Below, piece by piece: positions 23,938-35,519 of a stretch of DNA of 54,343 nucleotides. The translations under genes and the position numbers were made by a program. Source of the DNA: an uncultured Verrucomicrobiota bacterium (GTDB taxonomy: Bacteria > Verrucomicrobiota > Verrucomicrobiia > Chthoniobacterales > JACTMZ01); the NCBI GenBank assembly GCA_903934135.1, contig CAIZMQ010000132.1, positions 1-54,343 of the forward strand. The letters are read 5' to 3'. The notes beneath the pieces are model-generated. The model was not told the origin of the DNA. It saw only the letters and a program-made list of their open reading frames with translations, and did no database searches. Each line of letters opens with the position of its first letter. Position 1 is the stretch's first letter.

Positions 23938-25214
23938 TGCAGGCCGAGGTAATCAACACGGGATCCGAACTTCTGCTCGGGCTCGTCACCAACACCCACC
24001 TCGGTTACCTCGCCGGGGAACTCGCCCCCTGCGGCGTGACCATTGCCCGACAGGTTTGCGTACCCGATGGCCCGCCCATCCGCCAGGCCCTCGAGGCCGC
24101 ACTCGACCGCTCGGATCTCGTCTTCACCACTGGAGGCCTGGGGCCGACAACCGACGACCTCACACGTGAAGCTGCCGCCGAGTTGCTGGAACTTCCTTTG
24201 CTCCCCGATGAACAAATTCTTGCCGGTATCCGCGAACGGTTCGCCCGCCGCGGTCTCCCCATGGCCGATCGTATCGCGCGCCAAGCTATGGTTCCGGCCG
24301 GCGCGGAGGTGCTACCCAACCCGAACGGTACGGCGCCCGGACTCTATTTTCCCCCGCCGGTTCTGGGCGGACACCGCGCGCGCCATCTTTTCCTGCTGCC
24401 CGGACCTCCGCGCGAATTGCGCCCCATGTTTACCGATCACGTCCTGCCCAAATTGCGTGCCGTTCTGCCCCCTTCCTCTTTTCGCGAGCGGCGCATTTAC
24501 CGTCTCACCGGCATCGGCGAAAGTCAGGTCGAAGAACGCATTGGCAAGCAACTTGAGGAGCGCGGCGACCTCGAAGTCGGTTATTGCGCGCGTCCCTCCG
24601 AAGTGGACTTCCGCCTCATCGGACCACCCTCCATCCTCGCAGAGACCGAGCCCGCCATCCGCGCGGTGGTCGGGGAGTGGATTTACTCGGACGGCGCCGA
24701 CCTCGAGGCTGCGGTGGTTGGCCTGCTGCGCGAAAAACAGCTCACTGTGGCCACGGCCGAATCATGCACTGGCGGTTCCTTGGCCGGACGCATTACCAAT
24801 GTGCCCGGCGCCTCGGAAGTCTTTCTTGCCGGTTACGTCACTTATGGCAACGAGGCCAAGGAAAACACCCTCGGTGTTCCCGCCAGTCTGCTCGCCGTGC
24901 ACGGTGCGGTAAGCGAACCCGTCGCGGTGGCCATGGCGGAAGGTGCCCGCCGGGTCTCTGGGGCGCGATATGCCCTCTCAACAACCGGCATTGCCGGACC
25001 AGGCGGCGGAACGGAAGCCAAACCGGTCGGCACGGTCTACGTGGCCCTCGCCGCCGGGGGATATCCCACCGTGGTCCGCCGCTGCTACTTCCCGCTCGAC
25101 CGCGTCACCTTCAAACACATGACCACCAGTGCGGCCCTCGACCTTCTTCGCCGCCGGATCCTCGGACTGCCGCTCGAACTCGTCGGCGGTTCGTCCTCGC
25201 CGCGTTTGGGCTGA
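23937..25214 (+). CDS. cinA: CinA-family protein (nicotinamide-nucleotide amidase)
   Basis: A 425-residue two-domain protein. The N-terminal MoCF/COG1058 domain carries INTGSELLLGLVTNTHLGYL and TTGGLGPTTDDLTREA, an ADP-ribose-pyrophosphatase-type domain in characterised homologues. The C-terminal domain (VATAESCTGGSLAGRITNVP onward, GIAGPGGGTEAKPVGTVY) is the PncC-type nicotinamide mononucleotide deamidase. Together they recycle NAD breakdown products, which fits nadC two genes upstream. The ATG at 23937 overlaps the preceding stop by one base. The end faces clpB with 21 nt between stops. Confidence 0.93.
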   Translation: MQAEVINTGSELLLGLVTNTHLGYLAGELAPCGVTIARQVCVPDGPPIRQALEAALDRSDLVFTTGGLGPTTDDLTREAAAELLELPLLPDEQILAGIRERFARRGLPMADRIARQAMVPAGAEVLPNPNGTAPGLYFPPPVLGGHRARHLFLLPGPPRELRPMFTDHVLPKLRAVLPPSSFRERRIYRLTGIGESQVEERIGKQLEERGDLEVGYCARPSEVDFRLIGPPSILAETEPAIRAVVGEWIYSDGADLEAAVVGLLREKQLTVATAESCTGGSLAGRITNVPGASEVFLAGYVTYGNEAKENTLGVPASLLAVHGAVSEPVAVAMAEGARRVSGARYALSTTGIAGPGGGTEAKPVGTVYVALAAGGYPTVVRRCYFPLDRVTFKHMTTSAALDLLRRRILGLPLELVGGSSSPRLG

Positions 25215-25235
25215 AGCGGTTGCCCTATCCCCGAC

Positions 25236-27809
<2,574 letters not shown>

Positions 27810-27827
27810 AAGACCAAAAAACTACCA

Positions 27828-29081
27828 CTACTTCAGGCGGATACGCATGCGAATAAATGCGGGAATATCAAGGTCCTGGCCGTCCACCATCGTCGGGTCG
27901 AGGTCTTTGAACCGGCCCCGCATCGCCTGATCCAGAGGCAACTCCTCCTGCGTCTGGCCGGCCTCGTTTTTCTTCCCTTTGCCTTTGCCGCGTTTGCCTC
28001 CGGAATCGCCCGGCTTATCGCCTTCCGCAGGTCCGTCCGCCTCCGCCGCCGGCTCCGCGGGCAACTCGAGGTCATCCTCGTCTTCAGGAACCAAAGACGG
28101 CACCCCCGAGTGAGTGCAGCCGAGGATGGTTACCCCCAAATTCCCGCCGGCCGCCGGATCATTAGCCACCCCGAAATGCACCAATGTGGCGGGGCCTAGA
28201 TGGTCGGAAAGGCGACGCAGCACCGATTGCAACTCGGACAAGGTGAGCGAGTCGTCCCCCGTCAGATGCACGAGCACGCGCCCGGGCTCGGATAAAAGTT
28301 TGCCCTCCTCAAGGAGGGGACTGCGCAGCGCTTGCGCAACGGCTAACCGCGCGCGGTCGGGTCCGGACGCCGAACCATAGCCGAAATGAGCCCGCGCATC
28401 AGCCCCTGCGAACATCTGGAGCAATTCGTCGAGTCCGACGGGCATCACGGCTGGCAAGCCGACCATTTGCGCCACGGCCCGCACGGCCAGCGAGAGAACG
28501 CCCGCCGCCGCGCCAAGAGCCTCGGCCACCGGTGCCTCCGCACGGACAACCTCAACCATGCGGTCGTTTTCAAAACACAAGACGGCCAGACAGTGCCGCC
28601 CGAGCCGCGCAAGCGATTCCTCGGCCAGCTCCCGCTTGCGCGAGCCCTCGGCGGCGAAAGGCAAAGTCACCGCGGCAATGACCAGGGCACCGGACTTCTT
28701 GGCCTGCTCGGCTACGACGGGCGCTGCTCCGGAGCCGGTGCCACCGCCGAGTCCGGCACACAAGAGAACGACTTCAACCCCTTTGCACTCGGCGCGTAAA
28801 TCGGTAAGACTCTCGCTGGCCGAGGCGCGGCCGCGCGCGACATCCCCACCCGACCCGAGGCCCTTGGCCACTCCATGGCCGATTTGCATTTTGCGCGCAG
28901 CCGGCGAAGCAGCCACCGCCTTGGCATCCGTATGCACCGCGACAAGGTCGGCCGGTGCTCCCGGTTCACCGGCAAGACGCGCGAGGACAGCAAGGCCCGC
29001 ATTGCCCAAGCCGACGACCTTGACGGAGGAAACGGCGGCAAGCGGGGTGGAAAACCTCTCGTTGGTGCCGACCGTGATCAT
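27828..29081 (-). CDS. ftsZ: Divergent FtsZ-like cell division GTPase
   Basis: Tubulin-like protein expected to form the Z ring; position after ftsA and the GTP-binding G-box GGGTGSG (112-118) identify it. The C-terminal peptide DLDIPAFIRM is the FtsA/ZipA-binding tail, reached by a charged Lys/Gly/Glu linker (~330-400). Two regions are unusual: the T1 loop reads GLGNAGL (24-30) instead of the glycine-rich GGGGGN, and the catalytic T7 loop, usually NxDxxD, reads PVGLDEL (214-220). Most other FtsZ blocks (GLGSGGD, SPLLEEG, LTGDDSLTLSEL) are kept. The ATG at 29081 overlaps the ftsA stop. 417 residues. Confidence 0.88.
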   Translation of the reverse strand: MITVGTNERFSTPLAAVSSVKVVGLGNAGLAVLARLAGEPGAPADLVAVHTDAKAVAASPAARKMQIGHGVAKGLGSGGDVARGRASASESLTDLRAECKGVEVVLLCAGLGGGTGSGAAPVVAEQAKKSGALVIAAVTLPFAAEGSRKRELAEESLARLGRHCLAVLCFENDRMVEVVRAEAPVAEALGAAAGVLSLAVRAVAQMVGLPAVMPVGLDELLQMFAGADARAHFGYGSASGPDRARLAVAQALRSPLLEEGKLLSEPGRVLVHLTGDDSLTLSELQSVLRRLSDHLGPATLVHFGVANDPAAGGNLGVTILGCTHSGVPSLVPEDEDDLELPAEPAAEADGPAEGDKPGDSGGKRGKGKGKKNEAGQTQEELPLDQAMRGRFKDLDPTMVDGQDLDIPAFIRMRIRLK

Positions 29082-30292
29082 AGCCCGGGAATAATCCGTC
29101 CGATTTTGCTCCGCAGCCGGTCGAAGACGGAAATTTCCTCCAGTGCTTCCTGCGCGGCCTGCGCGTAAAGGACAAGCCCGACCGCGGTGCTCCATCGGGG
29201 ACTTTCAAAAATGGCCGTCGGGCCCATGAGAGGACGGGGACTGGCCACGCGGGCCGGCACACCGAAGACATCCGCGGCCAGGGGAGCGATTCCTTTGAGT
29301 TCGGCCGTGCCACCGGTCAGGACTACGCCGCCTCCGACAAATTGGGCTTGGCGGTCGAAATTGATGCGACGTTTGACCAAAACGAAAACTTCCCGCACCC
29401 GGGCTTCCGCCACTTTGTTCAGGCTCGAGCGCTCGATTTCCCCGCCGGCGTAGGTCGGATCCTCGATTCGCACCGTGCCGCGCGCTGCGGTTGCTCCCGG
29501 CGCCACATCAGCCTCTTCGATCTTGAGCTTGTCGGCCCACTTGGTCGGAACCCGCAGGCCGATCGAGATGTCATTGGTCACGTGGTCGCCCCCCACGGCA
29601 AGCACGCCGCTTTGACGGACGGAGCCCTCGCGGAAGAGAATAAAGTCCGTGGTGCCGCCGCCGATGTCGATGACGAGGACACCGCTTTCTCGGTCGCTTT
29701 GGTCCAGCACGGCGTGCGCCGAGGCCACGGCGCTCATCACGACATTGGTCACTTTGAGGTTGGCTTCGCGGATGCAGCGCAGGCTGTTTTGAATGCGCGT
29801 CTTCGTGCCGTGCACGATATGAAATTCAGCTTCGAGCTTGCGCCCAATCATCCCGAGCGGACTGGACACACCCTCTTGTCCGTCGACGTAGTAATGCTGG
29901 TTGATGGTATGCAGGAAGACATTGCCCGCAGGAATACTGACATCAAGCGCACTTTGCTCGACCTCTTGAATGTCTTCTTCTTCGATTTCGTCGCGATCAT
30001 CCGGGATGGGTATGCCTCCACGGTTATTGAGGCTTTCAAGATGTGCTCCGGTGACCGAAGCAACCACCCCGCCGATCTCACGGTCAGCCTTCTCCTCTGC
30101 TTCGGAGACCGCCTCGTTGAGGCAAAGGGTGATTTTGCCGATGTCAACGATCTCGCCTTTGCGCACGCCGCGGGAAAGCGCTTCCCCGGTGCCGATGATG
30201 CGCAGCAGTCCGTCGCTGCGGGTCTCGGCAATGACCGCCGCAACTTTGGAGGTTCCTATTTCCAAGCCGACATGTAGGTGCGAGCGGGCCAT
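29078..30292 (-). CDS. ftsA: Cell division protein FtsA
   Basis: Actin-like ATPase that tethers FtsZ to the membrane. The 404-residue protein has GLEIGTSKVAAVIAE (phosphate 1), VLVIDIGGGTTDFILF (phosphate 2) and GGVVLTGGTAELKG (adenosine). The SHS2/1C domain lies between phosphate 1 and 2. The C-terminal SVFDRLRSKIGRIIPGL is the expected membrane-binding amphipathic helix. Start at 30292, 5 nt after the ftsQ stop; its own stop overlaps ftsZ (ATGA). Confidence 0.97.
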   Translation of the reverse strand: MARSHLHVGLEIGTSKVAAVIAETRSDGLLRIIGTGEALSRGVRKGEIVDIGKITLCLNEAVSEAEEKADREIGGVVASVTGAHLESLNNRGGIPIPDDRDEIEEEDIQEVEQSALDVSIPAGNVFLHTINQHYYVDGQEGVSSPLGMIGRKLEAEFHIVHGTKTRIQNSLRCIREANLKVTNVVMSAVASAHAVLDQSDRESGVLVIDIGGGTTDFILFREGSVRQSGVLAVGGDHVTNDISIGLRVPTKWADKLKIEEADVAPGATAARGTVRIEDPTYAGGEIERSSLNKVAEARVREVFVLVKRRINFDRQAQFVGGGVVLTGGTAELKGIAPLAADVFGVPARVASPRPLMGPTAIFESPRWSTAVGLVLYAQAAQEALEEISVFDRLRSKIGRIIPGL

Positions 30293-30297
30293 GGCGA

Positions 30298-31236
30298 TCA
30301 GCGATTCTTGGCCGTAGTCGGCGCAGTCGCCGCTTCGGCTGGCGGGGCTTCGCCCACAAAAGTCACCGGTGTATTGCGCGCGGGGATGAGGTTGACCGTG
30401 GCCACACGACGCGAAGTCTGCCCGACGTGGAGCAAAATGAGTTGGAGGCGGTCGAGTTGCGCCGGGAGATCTTGAGGCCCGAAAGTGAGGCGGGTTTGGG
30501 GGTCATTCCATGCCGTGATACACCAGCCCTTGCTAACATCCACGGCACGCAGTTTCACCTCGGGATTGGTGCGCTCGGCCGCACGGCCGAGCAAATCAAG
30601 GGCAGCGAGCAATTCGGGCATTTCGATTTTGTCCCCCAGACGCCACTGCTCCGTCGGCACCCCGTAAACCACAGGCAAGCTGGTGTACGAGGCCTCGAAA
30701 CCTTGGGGCTTGATCATCACCCCCGTAGCGTCGACCAGGCAGGCCGTCTCCATGGTCGAGGGGTCGGCACCTGTGTCCGCCGGCGCCACCCAAGCCACGG
30801 GACGGCGCGCCTCGATCGAAATGGACACCGTGTCAGGCAAGATGCGCTCGACGCGGGCGGACTGGATCTCGGGAATGGACGTCAGGGCACTTTGGGCGGA
30901 CTCGAGATTGAGCGAGAAAATATTGAGCCCCTCGTGGATGCCCGTTCTGGCCAGCGCCTCTTCGCGACTCATCACACCGTCGGTGTTCACCTCCACAACC
31001 CGCACTTCGTAGTTCTTGTTCTTGGTGAAAAAATTTTCGACAAACAAATTTACACCAAACCACGCCACGACGAGCAACCCGGTAAGAAACAAGGCCTCGC
31101 AGGTATAGAGCAGGGCCTTCTGGTTGCGGCGGCGGCGCTCGGTCTCCGCCGTGGCGGTCACCTCCAACAAATGCTCGCGGCGACCACGGCGGACAGGACG
31201 ACGGCGGCGCGGTTTTTTTCGGGAGAAAAATTTCAT
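30298..31236 (-). CDS. ftsQ: Cell division protein FtsQ
   Basis: Single-pass divisome protein. The 312-residue product has a very basic cytoplasmic N terminus (KKPRRRRPVRRGRR), one membrane segment (FLTGLLVVAWFGVNLFV) and a POTRA domain (YEVRVVEVNTDGVMSREEAL) followed by the FtsQ beta domain with LPDTVSISIEARRPVAW. The ATG at 31236 overlaps the ddl stop (ATGA). The C-terminal Pro/Ala-rich tail is not conserved. Confidence 0.92.
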   Translation of the reverse strand: MKFFSRKKPRRRRPVRRGRREHLLEVTATAETERRRRNQKALLYTCEALFLTGLLVVAWFGVNLFVENFFTKNKNYEVRVVEVNTDGVMSREEALARTGIHEGLNIFSLNLESAQSALTSIPEIQSARVERILPDTVSISIEARRPVAWVAPADTGADPSTMETACLVDATGVMIKPQGFEASYTSLPVVYGVPTEQWRLGDKIEMPELLAALDLLGRAAERTNPEVKLRAVDVSKGWCITAWNDPQTRLTFGPQDLPAQLDRLQLILLHVGQTSRRVATVNLIPARNTPVTFVGEAPPAEAATAPTTAKNR

Positions 31237-32153
31237 GGATGTTGGGTGGTGCGGCTTTGCAGGGACAACCGTGCGATTTTTTCGCACAGCCCGAGAAAAC
31301 TGAGACCGGCCACAGCGGCCGCCTTGGGCAGAAGGCTGGTTTCGGTCATGCCGGGAATCGTGTTGGCCTCGAGGACAAACGGTACGCCGTCGGCCCGCAA
31401 GAGAATGTCGACCCGCGAGTAAACTTTCAGCCCGAGCGCGCGGTGCGCGGCAAGTGCCGTCTCCTGCACCAAACGGGTCTCGGCTTCGTTGAGTGGCGCG
31501 GGACAGAAGTATTCGGAAGCTCCCTTGGTGTACTTGTGTGCGTAATCGTAAAACCCTTCGTGCGGACGGATCTCGACCACTGCTGTGGCTTGGTCGCCAA
31601 CCACCCCGACCGTCAATTCGCGCCCTTCCACCAGTTCTTCGACCAGAATTTCCCGGTCCAATGCCAGACAGTCGGCCAGTGCTCCCTCCAATTGCGCGGG
31701 TTCGCGCACGAGGTGCACGCCGACGCTGGACCCCTCGCGAGGAGCTTTGACCACGACCGGCAGGGACAAAGCTGGCTGCTGGCCCGCCCGGAGCACCTCC
31801 CAGCGCGGGGTGGAAACCCCGGCTTGCGCAAAAAGTTTTTTGCTCTCCAACTTGTCGAAGGCCACACGACTGGCCGCCTCCCCTTCTCCGGTGTAAGGAA
31901 TTCCACGGCGTTCAAGGATGGCTTGGATCTGGCCATCCTCCCCGAAGGTTCCGTGCAGCATGAGAAAGCAAAGTCCGGTGTCCTCCGGCAAAGCGAATTC
32001 CGCCCCGTGCACATCAACCTCGCTCACGCGATAGCCACCCTCGCGCAATGCGTGGGCCACCGCCGCGCCGGAGCGCAGGGAAATCTCGCGCTCCGATCCG
32101 GGACCGCCCATAAGGACGGCAAGATGCAAGGCTCGCAAATCGGTCGCGCTCAT
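31233..32153 (-). CDS. ddl: D-alanine--D-alanine ligase
   Basis: ATP-grasp enzyme making the D-Ala-D-Ala dipeptide for MurF. Residues include VLMGGPGSEREISLRSG (N-terminal), VKAPREGSSVGV (ATP-grasp loop), EELVEGRELTVGV and VLEANTIPGMTETSLLP (metal/phosphate site). The 306-residue length is that of DdlB. The start overlaps the MurC-MurB stop by 4 nt. Tyr-Lys (AHKYTKGASEY) suggests D-Ala rather than D-Lac specificity, as in standard Ddl. Confidence 0.96.
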   Translation of the reverse strand: MSATDLRALHLAVLMGGPGSEREISLRSGAAVAHALREGGYRVSEVDVHGAEFALPEDTGLCFLMLHGTFGEDGQIQAILERRGIPYTGEGEAASRVAFDKLESKKLFAQAGVSTPRWEVLRAGQQPALSLPVVVKAPREGSSVGVHLVREPAQLEGALADCLALDREILVEELVEGRELTVGVVGDQATAVVEIRPHEGFYDYAHKYTKGASEYFCPAPLNEAETRLVQETALAAHRALGLKVYSRVDILLRADGVPFVLEANTIPGMTETSLLPKAAAVAGLSFLGLCEKIARLSLQSRTTQHP

Positions 32154-34432
32154 GAGGCCTCCTCCCCGAGAATTTGCACCTCGGTTTCGAGGCGCACACC
32201 CTGCTTCTTGAGAACCTCGGCACGCACATGTTCGACAAGCTCAAGCACCTCGGCAGCGCTTGCCCCCCCCTCGTTGAGAATGAAGTTGGCATGGACCCCG
32301 GACACCCGGGCCGCACCCACGCGCGCCTCCTTGAGGCCGGAGGCATCGATCAACTGACCGGCTTTGCCGCTTTCCGGATTGCGGAAAATACAGCCGGCAC
32401 TCGCTCCGACGGGCTGCGAGGATTTGCGCTTTGTCGCGTAATCGCGCGTCCGCCGCTCGACTTCCTCCGGCGTCGACGGTTCGCCGCGGAAAACTGCGGA
32501 CAGCGCGTAATTCTTGAGCAAAACTGGCACGCTACGGTAATGGACTTCCAGATCGCGCGGTAATTTTTCGAAGATATTGCCCTCGTGATCGGCATAGCGA
32601 AGCCTTTCGATCTGGTCGAAGGCTTCGACCCCCATGGCGCCCGCATTCATGCGCAGGCATCCGCCCACATCGCCCGGAATCCCTTCCATCCACTCAAAAC
32701 CACAGACGCCGGCCGTGGCCGCCGCGCCGCTCAGCGCCTTGAGGCGCACCCCAACTCCGGCCCGGATCGACGGGCCCTCGACGGAAAAATCACCGAACAC
32801 GCCGCGACGGAGTCGGACGACGACGCCGCGCAGACCGCCATCCCGGACGATAAGATTCGATCCGCGGCCGATGACCATAAAAGGAAGACCGGCTTCACGG
32901 GAGGCGCGCACCAAGTCACAAAATCCCTCTTCCGTCTCGGGCTCGAGCCAGAATTGTGCGGGTCCGCCCACCCGCATGGTGGTGTGCTTGGACAGTGGCT
33001 CATAAAGACGCGCCACCCCCGGACCCATCACGCTGCTCAGCTTGTCCAAAGTCAGCAGGTCCTCGGCCAGAACCGCGCCTTGCTCGTGAATATTCCCCGC
33101 CCCGAGCGTGACGAGTAAATCTCCCGGACGGAGCAGTCGCCCAGCCTCACGTCCGGCTTCCTCTCGCGAAGGGATATAAACGGCATGGGCACAACCGGCC
33201 GTACTGGCCACATCGGCAATCAACCGACCGCTTACGCCGGGAACAGGATCCTCGCCGGCCGGGTAAATTTCAGTCACGACAACCGCATCGGCCGCGGCCA
33301 AAGCACGCCCGAAATCGTCTTTTAGTGCCTGCGTGCGCGTGTAGCGGTGAGGTTGGAAAAGCAAAAGTACTCGGCCGCGGCCTGTGTCGCGTGCGGTGCG
33401 GATCACCGCCGCTATCTCGCTCGGATGGTGCCCGTAATCGTCGACGAGCAAATGGCGGTCCGAAAAATGGAGAACTTCGAAACGCCGGCGCGCGCCGCGG
33501 AAGCCTTGGAGTGCGGTAGCACATTTGGCCATGTCGAATCCCAATTCAGCGGCGAGGGCCAGTACCGCGGTCGCATTGACCACATTGTGCTCCCCCGGGA
33601 CATTGAGGGTGACCCGGGCAAGTTCTTGGCCCTCCCGGCGGAAAGAAAAGGTCGACGCAAATCCCGCGGGCTGGATGTCGGTGCAAGTATAAGTCCCGGT
33701 TTTTCCATAAGAAACAGCCTGAGGGCGCCCGGCACACAGACGCGCCGCCCCGGCGTCGTCGGCACAATAGAAAATTTTTCCGGTCGTCTGGTCGAGTAAT
33801 TGACCGAAAGCCGCATCGATCGCCGCCAGATCGGCATAGTGGTCGAGATGCTCGGGCTCGATGTTGAGCACGATGACGTGTTCCGGATGGTAAAGGACGA
33901 TCGTGCCGTCACTTTCGTCACCCTCGGCCACGAAATACTCGCCGCCGGCGTCCCAGCGAGCGTTCGTGCCGAGAATCGGGATTTCCGCACCAACATAGTG
34001 CGAAGGGTGCCCGCCCGCGGCACGCAACACATGCGCGGTCATGGCCGAGACGGTTGTTTTCCCGTGCATACCGGCCACCAGAATCCCCTTTTTTCCCAGC
34101 ATGAGCGCAGCCAGCGCCTCCGCGCGCCTGACCATGGGTTTGCCCAGACTCCGCGCCGCAGCGAAGGCCGCGTTGCCTTCGCGGATCGCCGAGGAATAGA
34201 CGACCAACTGCGCCTCGACCACGTCGTCGGCCCGCTGCGGAGTGTGAAAATCAAGACCGAGGGACTGCAAACGCTTCACTTCGACGGTGTCCACCTTGTC
34301 CGACCCGCTGACCCGGTGGCCGAGGGCGAGTAAAAGTGCGGCGATGCCGCTCATGCCCGAGCCCGCCACCCCGATGAGGTGTATCCGCCGCGGCGCGCCA
34401 TGGAGCAAATCGGCCAGTTCTTTTGTCGTCAT
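32150..34432 (-). CDS. murC: MurC-MurB fusion: UDP-MurNAc--L-alanine ligase / UDP-MurNAc dehydrogenase
   Basis: One 760-residue open frame carries two successive cytoplasmic enzymes. Residues 1-~460 are MurC: IHLIGVAGSGMSGIAAL (nucleotide fold), VAGMHGKTTVSAM (ATP loop) and DDYGHHPSEIAA. Residues ~472-755 are MurB: TTMRVGGPAQFWLEP, MVIGRGSNLIVRDGG (FAD) and the catalytic Ser in GASAGCIFRNP with the terminal Glu in LETEVQILGE. MurB makes UDP-MurNAc and MurC adds L-Ala, so the fusion joins consecutive steps in reverse order. No internal stop is present. The ATG overlaps the murG stop. Confidence 0.95.
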   Translation of the reverse strand: MTTKELADLLHGAPRRIHLIGVAGSGMSGIAALLLALGHRVSGSDKVDTVEVKRLQSLGLDFHTPQRADDVVEAQLVVYSSAIREGNAAFAAARSLGKPMVRRAEALAALMLGKKGILVAGMHGKTTVSAMTAHVLRAAGGHPSHYVGAEIPILGTNARWDAGGEYFVAEGDESDGTIVLYHPEHVIVLNIEPEHLDHYADLAAIDAAFGQLLDQTTGKIFYCADDAGAARLCAGRPQAVSYGKTGTYTCTDIQPAGFASTFSFRREGQELARVTLNVPGEHNVVNATAVLALAAELGFDMAKCATALQGFRGARRRFEVLHFSDRHLLVDDYGHHPSEIAAVIRTARDTGRGRVLLLFQPHRYTRTQALKDDFGRALAAADAVVVTEIYPAGEDPVPGVSGRLIADVASTAGCAHAVYIPSREEAGREAGRLLRPGDLLVTLGAGNIHEQGAVLAEDLLTLDKLSSVMGPGVARLYEPLSKHTTMRVGGPAQFWLEPETEEGFCDLVRASREAGLPFMVIGRGSNLIVRDGGLRGVVVRLRRGVFGDFSVEGPSIRAGVGVRLKALSGAAATAGVCGFEWMEGIPGDVGGCLRMNAGAMGVEAFDQIERLRYADHEGNIFEKLPRDLEVHYRSVPVLLKNYALSAVFRGEPSTPEEVERRTRDYATKRKSSQPVGASAGCIFRNPESGKAGQLIDASGLKEARVGAARVSGVHANFILNEGGASAAEVLELVEHVRAEVLKKQGVRLETEVQILGEEAS

Positions 34433-35517
34433 GACTTTACTTCCGTCAAAACCGCGGCCACCCGCGCCGCCGCATCCCGCGGAGCCAGCGCTCTGGCCGC
34501 AATTGCCATGGTGGCCAAAGTCCTCGGTGACTCTAGCAAAGAGATTACGAGACGGGACAGGCTTTCGCCGGTTGCCTCCGGCTCGGCCAGCAACTTTGCC
34601 GCGCCGGCGCGGGTAAAAATCTCCGCATTCAACCTTTGGTGATCCTCAGCTGCGTAGGGGAAGGGAATAAGCACCGAGGGAAGACCGAACCATGACAATT
34701 CTCCAAGGCTGGCGGCGCCCGAGCGGGAGATAGCCAGATCGGCGGCGGGATAAACTTCCTGCATGCGGTCGCAAAAGGGGAGCACCACCGCAGGCACTCC
34801 CGCAGTCGCATAAGCAGACCGCACGGTCTCGACATCACGATCCCCGGCCAGATGCACGACCTGCAAGGCGGTGGCGGATAAATGGGACGCGGCTTGCGCC
34901 ATCAGGGCATTGATTCCGGCCGCCCCCTGGCTTCCACCCATGACGAGGAGCGTCGTCCGCTCCGGCTCGAGGCCAAGCGCACTCCGTGCTTCGGCGCGCG
35001 CTGGCGCGCCTTCGGCTAATTCCCGGCGAATCGGCGTCCCTGTGACCCGGGTCGTGCTTTTCGAAAAATGACGCGCACAATCGTCGAAGCCGAGCAGCAC
35101 GGAGCGACAAAATCGGGCAGCCAGGCGGTTTGCCTTGCCGGGAATGGCGTTCGATTCGTGCAAAAAAGCAGGTATTCCGCGGCGGCGTGCCGCAATAAGC
35201 GGGGCAATGCTGGTGAACCCACCCATGCCCAGAACCGCGTCGGGGCGGTCCGTATCATACGAGGAGCCGCAGGACTTGAGACTGGAACGCAGGCGGCGCA
35301 GGAAAGTGACCATCGCCGGAGAAAAGATGGCAGGCAGGCCGATCGACGGAAGCTTCTGGCGCGGCAGATCGGGATGGGCCCGCAGGGCGCGGGCATCGAT
35401 CTCCTTCTCCGAAACAAAAAGTAGAACCTCGTGGCCTTGGCCACGCAGGACTTCCGCCACCGCCAAACCTGGAAAGAGGTGCCCTCCCGTGCCCCCGCAT
35501 GCGATGGCAAATTTCAT
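34429..35517 (-). CDS. murG: Lipid II synthase MurG (GlcNAc transferase)
   Basis: Transfers GlcNAc from UDP-GlcNAc to lipid I at the inner face of the membrane. The 362-residue protein begins with the G-loop CGGTGGHLFPGLAVAE, has VLGMGGFTS (loop 2) and LLVMGGSQGAAGIN (loop 3), and ends with the donor site RSGAASLGELSWFGLPSVLI. The frame is open upstream to 35826 inside ftsW, but the ATG at 35517 begins the conserved MKFAIACGGTGGH. Confidence 0.97.
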   Translation of the reverse strand: MKFAIACGGTGGHLFPGLAVAEVLRGQGHEVLLFVSEKEIDARALRAHPDLPRQKLPSIGLPAIFSPAMVTFLRRLRSSLKSCGSSYDTDRPDAVLGMGGFTSIAPLIAARRRGIPAFLHESNAIPGKANRLAARFCRSVLLGFDDCARHFSKSTTRVTGTPIRRELAEGAPARAEARSALGLEPERTTLLVMGGSQGAAGINALMAQAASHLSATALQVVHLAGDRDVETVRSAYATAGVPAVVLPFCDRMQEVYPAADLAISRSGAASLGELSWFGLPSVLIPFPYAAEDHQRLNAEIFTRAGAAKLLAEPEATGESLSRLVISLLESPRTLATMAIAARALAPRDAAARVAAVLTEVKS

Positions 35518-35519
35518 AA

